Shown one piece after another: positions 58,428 through 64,000 of a stretch of DNA of 64,000 nucleotides (positions are counted from its first letter, which is position 1; the number at the start of each line of letters is the position of its first letter). This DNA comes from Bradyrhizobium sp. SK17. Lineage in GTDB: Bacteria; Pseudomonadota; Alphaproteobacteria; Rhizobiales; Xanthobacteraceae. The position numbers and the translations under genes are program-made. The notes under the pieces were generated by a model, which saw nothing but the letters and a program-made list of their open reading frames with translations, made no database searches and had not been told where the DNA came from. Location of the stretch: NCBI RefSeq assembly GCF_002831585.1, contig NZ_CP025113.1, positions 5,347,001 through 5,411,000 of the forward strand, given 5' to 3'.

Positions 58428-59513
58428 TCAGCGGAATGCCGGCAGCAGATCGAGCACATTCCAGTCGAGCATCGCGGTGACGGCACGGGTCATCAAGGCG
58501 TGCTTGCGCCGAAGCGCCCGCTCGTGGGTGTTGATGTTGATGCCGACGATGTAGAGCACCGTGCAGAAATCGAACAACATCGCCTTGCGATAGTCTTCGC
58601 GTGCGTCCTAGAACGAGTAGCGGATGCCGAACGATCCGATCCGCTCGACGTAGCGCCGCAGCAACTCGAGTTCATGGGCGCGCCGGTCGTCGACGTTCAT
58701 GCTGTGGCTGACCAGATACGCGAAATCCCTCATCCCCTTGGACGGGCGCACGGCCTGCCAATCGACCGCGACGATCGGGTCGTTGCCGTCCCGCCCGAAC
58801 AACAGATTGTCGAGGCGAAGATCACCGTGCCCCAGCGTCGACGGCTGGGAAGTGAGCCATTGCTGAAGCGGCACGATCGCGTCGAGATAGGCTTCGCGTG
58901 CCTCGCGGAAGCGATCCGGAACGTGCTCCCCGAACCGCGCCTCCATCTCGTTCCAGGCGACGACATACCTGTCGCGCGCCGGCATCACCAGCGGCGCGAG
59001 ATCCACCTTCGCCATCTTGCCCCAGTACGGGCCATGCAACTGAGCCATCAGGTCGATCGCAAGGCGGGCTTCCTCGACCTTGAGGCCGACCGTCTCGTCA
59101 CCCGGGCGGTGGTTTGGAAAATCCTCGAGCAGCAGCGCGAAGAACTCGCCCTCGCCGGTCGTTTCGGCGAAGTAACAGGCCGGCGCCCGGACGCTCGCGG
59201 CCTTCACCAGGACGTTGTAGAAGTTGACCTCTCTCTGGTAGAGGCCGATCGCCTTGGACGCTTTCCGCCTCACCGGATCGGTGGTGGCAAATTTCGCGAA
59301 CAGGCTGGCCGGCGCTTTTGTCGACGTTTCCGATCGTGCGTAACGCAAGGTCAGGCGCGCGGACTCGCCGGTTTGCCCGAAACCTAATCCGATCGGGGTG
59401 GCCTCGAAACCATCGACCTTTTCGCCTTGCGCGATCAGCCGGTTCGCTCGCAGCACGTCGGTCAACCACGCTGGATCGACTTCCCCCGGCGAGACAGGAA
59501 AGGCAGCCTTCAT
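58428..59513 (-). CDS. APH/EcKL-like phosphotransferase with internal amber codon
   Basis: ATG 59513 follows GGGAGGA. The product has TPIGLGFGQTGESARLTLRY, TLGHGDLRLDNLLFGRDGND (catalytic HGD-x4-N) and IVAVDWQAVRPSKGMRDFAY, the ecdysteroid-kinase-like pattern. Translation stops at TAG 58610-58608 after RYSF (301 residues). The same frame stays open for 59 further codons that look coding (DAREDYRKAMLFDFCTVLYI to LDLLPAFR), ending at TGA 58428. The intact relative at 60662 has a matching C-terminal helix region, so the amber is likely a nonsense mutation or error. The substrate is unknown. Confidence 0.75.
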
Positions 59514-59621
59514 CGTTCCTCCCGCAGGCGACGATGCAATTCGCCCTCCTGCAAATAGCTTTCTTGTCGTCACGCCTAGCATGCCGCTCAACGTTGACGC
59601 TTTCGAATCTGCGGTGATAGA

Positions 59622-59642
59622 CTTATCGGTCAATCCGATAAG
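59622..59642. promoter_or_regulatory. LysR-type operator (T-N11-A box) in the divergent region
   Basis: CTTATCGG (59622-59629) and CCGATAAG (59635-59642) are perfect inverted repeats with a 5-bp spacer and contain the LysR box T-N11-A (T59626, A59638). The site is 17 bp upstream of the LysR start and about 110 bp from the divergent phosphotransferase gene, the classic LysR arrangement. Confidence 0.75.
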
Positions 59643-59659
59643 ACGTTTGCAAGGTGAGG

Positions 59660-60592
59660 ATGCCACCCATCGAGTTGCGTCAACTTCGCTATTTCCTGCA
59701 TCTGGCGGACGAGCTGAGCTTCAGTCGAGCAGCGCGGAAGGCGAATATTTCCCAATCGTCGATGACGGATCAGTTGCAGCGGCTCGAGGATGTCCTGGGC
59801 GTGCGCCTTGTCGATCGGAACCGGCGCAACGTTCGGCTGACGCCTGCCGGAAGCGTGTTGCGGCAGGAAGGCCAGGGCCTGCTCGAGCAGATCGAAGCCC
59901 TCACCGAGAAGACCCGGGCAGCCGGTGGCATTTCAAGGGAACGATTGCGGATCGGCTACTCCGAGATGGCGCTCAGTTCGCCGATGCCGCGGATCATCCA
60001 GAATTTTCGGCATCGCTATCCGGATGCCGACACCATTCTGCTCGAACAATCGTCCAATGGTTCCGAACGGGCCTTGCTGCACGGCACCTTCGATTGCCTG
60101 TTCGTGCCGGACCTGCAAGCCCACCCGAAGATCTCGAGCCTCGGCATCGGCGATGACGCCGTGCTTGCATGCATGCCTGAGTCCTCTCCGCTGCTCGACA
60201 GCCCTTCCGTCTGCCCCGAACAGTTCCGGGAGCAGCCCATCATCCTGCCCGAGGACGGGAGCCGCTTCGGTGACCGGATCCTGTCCGCTTTCGCACGTGC
60301 AGACATCAAGCCGAGGATCGCTGCCCGCATGTCCCGTGCGTCAGCGATCCTGACGCTTGTCGCGGCTGAAGCAGGAATTGGCTTCATCCCGCTGTCCCTG
60401 GTCGGTCTGGTGCCAAAGGGCGTGAGCGTCCGACCGTTTGCCAGTCCGCCTCTGACCATCCCGTTCTCGTTGGTCTGGCGGAACGATCCGATCAACTGCG
60501 TTGTCGAGCGCTTCGTCGCGGTTGCGCGCGAAACGATCGGGCAAATTGACGAGCCAACGCTCAAGACGACGATGGCGGTCTCGTCGGCCTGA
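59660..60592 (+). CDS. LysR-family transcriptional regulator
   Basis: The 310-residue protein has the LTTR helix-turn-helix IELRQLRYFLHLADELSFSR, AARKANISQSSMTDQLQRLE and LVDRNRRNVRLTPAGSV, then an effector domain. ATG 59660 (AAGG 6 nt upstream) is preferred to GTG 59654. It diverges from the phosphotransferase-MFS-DUF7064 unit and has a textbook operator in between. It probably activates that unit in response to a small aromatic or carboxylic ligand. Confidence 0.9.
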   Translation: MPPIELRQLRYFLHLADELSFSRAARKANISQSSMTDQLQRLEDVLGVRLVDRNRRNVRLTPAGSVLRQEGQGLLEQIEALTEKTRAAGGISRERLRIGYSEMALSSPMPRIIQNFRHRYPDADTILLEQSSNGSERALLHGTFDCLFVPDLQAHPKISSLGIGDDAVLACMPESSPLLDSPSVCPEQFREQPIILPEDGSRFGDRILSAFARADIKPRIAARMSRASAILTLVAAEAGIGFIPLSLVGLVPKGVSVRPFASPPLTIPFSLVWRNDPINCVVERFVAVARETIGQIDEPTLKTTMAVSSA

Positions 60593-60661
60593 GCCGGCAC
60601 CCGGCGCCTGTTCAGCGCCTCGGGAGCGGCTGATCCCTTGATTTTCGGTCAGCGCGACCGA

Positions 60662-61834
60662 TCAGCTGCGCAGTGAGTCCAGATCGGCCATCGCCGTCGA
60701 AATTCGTCCGATCATCGCCAATGTCGTCTGCTCCGACTGCATCGCCGGCAACAGGGGCGAATGGCACAGGGTGATCGTCCACATCAGGAGCGCATGCACC
60801 ATCTGCTGCCGGTAGTGCAGGAAACTCTGGTCGAAATCCGGCCTGGTCCCCGTCAATCCGGCGAACCGGTCGAGATAGCGGCGGAGTAGATCCTTCTCCC
60901 AGTTGCGGCGGTCGTCTGGCGTCAGCGCCGCTGTCACCGCATAGGAAAAATCCCGCGTCCAGTGACCACGGGCGAGGCATTGCCAATCGCACAGCCCCAT
61001 CTTGCCTGCCCCGGTGCGATACCAGTTACCGATATGCACATCGGAATGGATCAGCCCCTGCGGCTCGCTGTCATGAACTGCAAGCGCCCGGATCGCCGCA
61101 GGCCAGACCGCATCGCGCTGCGCCAGCACGCTCGCGGGAATCACATGCGCGGCGGCATCGAAGGCCTTCCGCGTATAATGTTCCAGGCTCATCTTCTCCG
61201 CGCCGATGGTGAACCAACGCGGATAGCCGGCCACCCATCGATAGCGCGCCGCGAGTTCGTCATTGCCGTAGAAGCGGGCGTGCAGCGCAGCGAGAACGTC
61301 GACCATGTCCTCCGCCATCTCGCGATCGACGTAGGTCTTGTAGTTGCAGAAGGTCGCTGATTTGGTCGCCACCATGTCTTCGAGCAGGAGCATCGAGGCA
61401 TAGGTCTGGCGATCGAAAGCAGCGTGATAGCCGATCGGCGCCTCGATCTCGAGCTGCGGCCGCAGTTGCGTGTAGAAGCGGCCTTCGACGCGCGCGGTGC
61501 CGTTGAAGCCGCCAATCATCCGGGTCACGATGCTGGGCAGCGACTTGGTGAACATCGACCTTGGCAGGCCCGCACGCTGGCCGGCGTCATTGTAGCTCAC
61601 GATCAACTGATGACGCTCGTGCGTCCCCGCACTCGATGCCTTCACCACGACGTCGGTGACAACGGCTCCCGGAGTCTGCTGGCAAAGGACCGCAGTCAGC
61701 CATTCCGGCGTAATGGCCTCGGGCGAGCACGGGACATCCTCCGCCCGACGGGCCTTCGGCCGGACCAGACGCTCGAAGGCGACCCGTCCGCCGATCCTGA
61801 GCGCAGCCAGCGCCGTTGCACCCGAGGCAGCCAT
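60662..61834 (-). CDS. APH/EcKL-like phosphotransferase
   Basis: The 390-residue protein has EWLTAVLCQQTPGAVVTDVV, GLIHSDVHIGNWYRTGAGKM (the HGD motif reads HSDVHIGN) and MGLCDWQCLARGHWTRDFSY with the metal-binding Asp. It is homologous to the gene at 58428 and has the complete C-terminal helix region. GGGAGGGG precedes ATG 61834. Ecdysteroid-kinase-like proteins in bacteria are uncharacterised and may phosphorylate alcohols of terpenoid, steroid or similar substrates. It is convergent with LysR and divergent from a Liv-type binding protein. Confidence 0.75.
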   Translation of the reverse strand: MAASGATALAALRIGGRVAFERLVRPKARRAEDVPCSPEAITPEWLTAVLCQQTPGAVVTDVVVKASSAGTHERHQLIVSYNDAGQRAGLPRSMFTKSLPSIVTRMIGGFNGTARVEGRFYTQLRPQLEIEAPIGYHAAFDRQTYASMLLLEDMVATKSATFCNYKTYVDREMAEDMVDVLAALHARFYGNDELAARYRWVAGYPRWFTIGAEKMSLEHYTRKAFDAAAHVIPASVLAQRDAVWPAAIRALAVHDSEPQGLIHSDVHIGNWYRTGAGKMGLCDWQCLARGHWTRDFSYAVTAALTPDDRRNWEKDLLRRYLDRFAGLTGTRPDFDQSFLHYRQQMVHALLMWTITLCHSPLLPAMQSEQTTLAMIGRISTAMADLDSLRS

Positions 61835-62027
61835 GATCCCCTCCCTGCGCCGCTGTCGACCGCGGCATTCCATAATTCGTACACTTACGTACCATCTCTA
61901 GCACAATCGCGACCGCATTCAAGGCATGGCTGTGCCGCATCGCGCGACGATAGTGACCATATCGCTCGGCGACGTCGGCTTCCGGGACAAAGTCGGACGC
62001 GACGCGCCGTCGCATATTTTAGTTTTC

Positions 62028-62054
62028 TACCATATGGTATATGTGCGTACATAT
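62028..62054. promoter_or_regulatory. Two overlapping palindromes upstream of a Liv-type binding protein
   Basis: TACCATATGGTA (62028-62039) is a perfect 12-bp palindrome. ATATGT-GCGT-ACATAT (62039-62054) forms a second one. They lie 41-67 bp before ATG 62095. A related GTACACTTACGTAC word lies at about 61880 near the divergent kinase start. Together they suggest a TetR- or GntR-type operator, but no such regulator is encoded in the window. Confidence 0.6.
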
Positions 62055-62094
62055 TGAAGCCGGAAAACACGGCTCGAATGGCAGGGAAGAAACC

Positions 62095-63282
62095 ATGAGA
62101 ATTGCGATTCTGCTCGGGGTGTCCGCGCTCGTTTTCGCCAGCGCGGCCGGTGCTGCCGACAAACAGTATGGCCCGGGCGTCTCCGATACCGAAATCAAGA
62201 TCGGCCAGACCGTGCCCTATAGCGGGCCCGCATCGGCCTTCTCGAGCTATGGCCGCGTCATGACCGGCTACTTCCAGATGTTGAACGAGCGCGGCGGCAT
62301 CAACGGCAGGAAGGTGAACCTGATCTCGCTGGACAACGCATTCAGTCCGCCGAAGGCCATCGAGCAAACCCGCAAGCTGGTCGATGATGACGGCGTGCTT
62401 GCCGAAGTCGGCACGGTTGGCACCGTCCCCAACGTTGCCGTTCAGAAGTACCTGAACCAGAACAAGGTCCCGCAAGTCTTCATCTCCGCCGGTGGCCGCC
62501 GTTTCAACGATCCGCAGAATTTCCCCTGGACCGTACCGTTCTATCCGCCATTCGAGATGGAAGGCGCGACCTTCGGCAAGTTCATCGCCAGGAAGATGCC
62601 GAACGCGAAGGTCGCGGTGCTCTATCAGAACGACGACTACGGCAAGGATTACCTCACCGGCTTCAAGGCGGGTCTGGGCGCCGATGGCACGGCGAAGATC
62701 GTGGCGGAAGCGCCCTACGAACTGAGCTATCCGACCGTCGATTCCGAGATCCTCAAGCTCAAGGCATCGGGCGCCGATACGATCATTTACTTTGCGACTC
62801 CGAAGTTTGCCGCGCAGGCGATCAAGAAATTGAACGAGCTGAACTGGAAGCCGGCGCAATTCCTGGCCAGCCCCGTCAACTCGATCCAGGGCGTGTTGAT
62901 GCCGGCCGGGCTCGACAACGTTCAGGGCGCCTACACGACCCAGTTCACCAAGCAGGCCGGCGATCCGGCCTGGGCAGACGACCAGGAGGTGAAGGACTAT
63001 GTCGCCTTCATGAAGAAATGGGCGCCGAATGACAGTCCGAACGATTTCATCGCGCTGTCCGGCTACATCAATGCGCAGGCGATCGCGAAGGGCCTGCAAC
63101 GATGCGGCGACAATCTGACACGCGAAAGCCTGCTGGCCCAGGCGACGAGCTTCAACAAGGAGCGGGTCGGCATGCTGCTGCCGGGCATCGAGCTCTCCAA
63201 TTCGAAGGAGAACTATGCCCCCTATCGCAGCTTGCGGATGGCCATCTTCGAGAAAACGTCATGGAAGCTTCTCGAAGAGTAG
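62095..63282 (+). CDS. Branched-chain amino acid-type ABC transporter substrate-binding protein
   Basis: The 395-residue periplasmic protein has a Sec signal (ILLGVSALVFASAAGA), then KIGQTVPYSGPASAFSSYGR, INGRKVNLISLDNAFSPPKA and KVAVLYQNDDYGKDYLTGFK, the Peripla_BP_6 fold. GGGAAG precedes ATG 62095. It has no transporter genes beside it in this window, so it must use permeases encoded elsewhere or past the right edge. Nearby kinases and CoA enzymes suggest a carboxylic or aromatic ligand. Confidence 0.9.
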   Translation: MRIAILLGVSALVFASAAGAADKQYGPGVSDTEIKIGQTVPYSGPASAFSSYGRVMTGYFQMLNERGGINGRKVNLISLDNAFSPPKAIEQTRKLVDDDGVLAEVGTVGTVPNVAVQKYLNQNKVPQVFISAGGRRFNDPQNFPWTVPFYPPFEMEGATFGKFIARKMPNAKVAVLYQNDDYGKDYLTGFKAGLGADGTAKIVAEAPYELSYPTVDSEILKLKASGADTIIYFATPKFAAQAIKKLNELNWKPAQFLASPVNSIQGVLMPAGLDNVQGAYTTQFTKQAGDPAWADDQEVKDYVAFMKKWAPNDSPNDFIALSGYINAQAIAKGLQRCGDNLTRESLLAQATSFNKERVGMLLPGIELSNSKENYAPYRSLRMAIFEKTSWKLLEE

Positions 63283-63356
63283 CCCTGAGCCCAGTGTCTG
63301 CCGGAGCTTCCCGGCAGCCCCCAGGGCAATCGCATATGTGCTCGATCTCGCCATAA

Positions 63357-63450
63357 ATTTCGTCATGCCCGGCCTTGTGCCGGGCATCCACGTCATGGCT
63401 TCCGCGTGACAAAGACGTGGATGGCCGGGACAAGCCCGGCCATGACGAAT
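63357..63450. repeat. Long palindromic intergenic repeat of the Bradyrhizobium group
   Basis: A left arm of about 38 nt (63357-63394, with TCGTCATGCCCGGCC and GCCGGGCATCCACGTC) and a right arm of about 37 nt (63414-63450, with GACGTGGATGGCCGGG and CCGGCCATGACGA) form a long hairpin with a 19-nt loop. I recognise this word as a common repeat of Bradyrhizobium and Rhodopseudomonas. It lies between convergent genes and could terminate both transcripts. Confidence 0.85.
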
Positions 63451-63543
63451 GTGGTAACAACTGCGCAAAGCCGTTCACTGTCATATGCGATTGCCCTACG
63501 GCAGACCTCACCCGCCCGACAGGGCCGGCAAGGGTCGCGTTGG

Positions 63544-64000
63544 TCAGCTGACGACTTCGTCGCGGCGTAGTTCCGCGATGCTCGCGTCCGAAAGGCCCAT
63601 CTCTTTCAGGACATCGTCGGTATGCTGTCCGAGCATCGGCGGCGGCAGGCCCGGCGCACGCGCTTCGCCGACGAATGTGACGGGATGACCGACGCAGTTC
63701 AGGCGACCCGCGGCCGGATGATCATATTGCATGATCAACTCATCTGCCTTGGTATGCGGATGGTCCAGCAACTGGGCGAGCGTGTTGATCGGCGAGCAGG
63801 GAATGCCGACCTCGTTCAGCGCATCGTTCCAATCCGCAACCGTTCGCGTCCCGATGATGGCCTGCACATGATGCAGCGTTTCGGCGCGGTGCTTGACCCG
63901 CTCCGCATTGGTCCGGAACTTCGGATCGTCCACGATCGCGCCGAGGCTCGCGATCGCGCAGAACTTGCGCCAGAGATTGTCGTTGGCCACGCCGATCATG
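63544..64000 (-). CDS. CaiB/BaiF family CoA-transferase, C-terminal part (cut by window edge)
   Basis: The visible 151 residues start at MIGVANDNLWRKFCAIASLG and show FRTNAERVKHRAETLHHVQA, VADWNDALNEVGIPCSPINT and PGLPPPMLGQHTDDVLKEMG. These match the C-terminal lobe of CaiB/BaiF transferases. The N-terminal lobe with the catalytic Asp is past the right edge. It ends at TGA near 63544, convergent with the binding protein across the long palindromic repeat. It is probably a CoA-transferase of the same catabolic region. Confidence 0.85.
   Translation of the reverse strand, partial: MIGVANDNLWRKFCAIASLGAIVDDPKFRTNAERVKHRAETLHHVQAIIGTRTVADWNDALNEVGIPCSPINTLAQLLDHPHTKADELIMQYDHPAAGRLNCVGHPVTFVGEARAPGLPPPMLGQHTDDVLKEMGLSDASIAELRRDEVVS

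Overview
The window looks like a Bradyrhizobium-type alphaproteobacterial chromosome. The evidence is high-GC coding, the conserved block rlpA / dacC / tmk / holB / metG / tatD, many acyl-CoA and branched-chain (HAAT-type) transport genes, and the palindromic intergenic repeats typical of Bradyrhizobium/Rhodopseudomonas (about 55843-55940 and 63357-63450). An integrated genetic element occupies the left 15.4 kb.

Region 1 (1-15454) is an integrated phage-like or satellite-like element. It runs from a tyrosine integrase cut by the left edge to a right attachment site formed by the 5' half of a tRNA-Ser(UGA) gene (15416-15454). The integrase and a ribbon-helix-helix regulator diverge from an excisionase-like gene across a large palindromic operator. 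Next come a VapE-type primase/helicase whose ribosome binding site lies in a hairpin, a G-rich repeat tract that could be a replication origin, a promoter with small DNA-binding and cold-shock genes, and a tail module (DUF5681 protein, tape measure, tail proteins, a spike with a glycoside-hydrolase-like domain). I see no large terminase, portal, protease or capsid gene. The right end carries accessory genes: a PEP-CTERM protein, several small regulators with a TATGCG operator array, and an orphan proteasome-like Ntn hydrolase beside the attachment site.

Region 2 (15.6-27.5 kb) is core chromosome: a LMW phosphatase, a Nudix hydrolase, very small membrane proteins, rlpA, an epoxide-hydrolase-like enzyme, then dacC-tmk-holB-metG-tatD-MBL as one tightly packed run. 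The methionyl-tRNA synthetase carries a histone-H1-like Lys/Ala-rich N-terminal extension of about 160 residues. A nitroreductase/MarR pair follows behind a near-perfect 26-bp operator.

Region 3 (27.5-41.7 kb) holds an acyl-CoA ligase with a fused TRAP transporter, then a LacI-controlled sugar or polyol operon: binding protein, two permeases (one frameshifted), a zinc-type dehydrogenase, ATPase, PfkB kinase and LacD-like aldolase. A divergent lacI-SDR pair completes it. Two LacI-type operators lie between the divergent units.

Region 4 (41.8-55 kb) is an acyl-CoA catabolic island: CaiB transferase, nitroreductase, APH-type kinase, acyl-CoA dehydrogenase, two SDRs, acyl-CoA ligase, zinc oxidoreductase and a complete Liv transporter. 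The kinase-dehydrogenase-SDR-ligase combination matches the logic of 4-hydroxyacid (Lva/ACAD11-type) breakdown.

Region 5 (55-64 kb) contains a histidine phosphatase, a DUF7064-like protein, an MFS transporter (frameshifted), two APH/EcKL-like phosphotransferases flanking a LysR regulator, another Liv-type binding protein and the C-terminal part of a second CaiB transferase.

Three genes (tail spike, sugar permease, MFS transporter) are each restored by adding one G/C, simplest at a G/C run. This suggests either systematic homopolymer under-calling or real decay. A fourth (phosphotransferase at 58.4 kb) has an in-frame amber codon.
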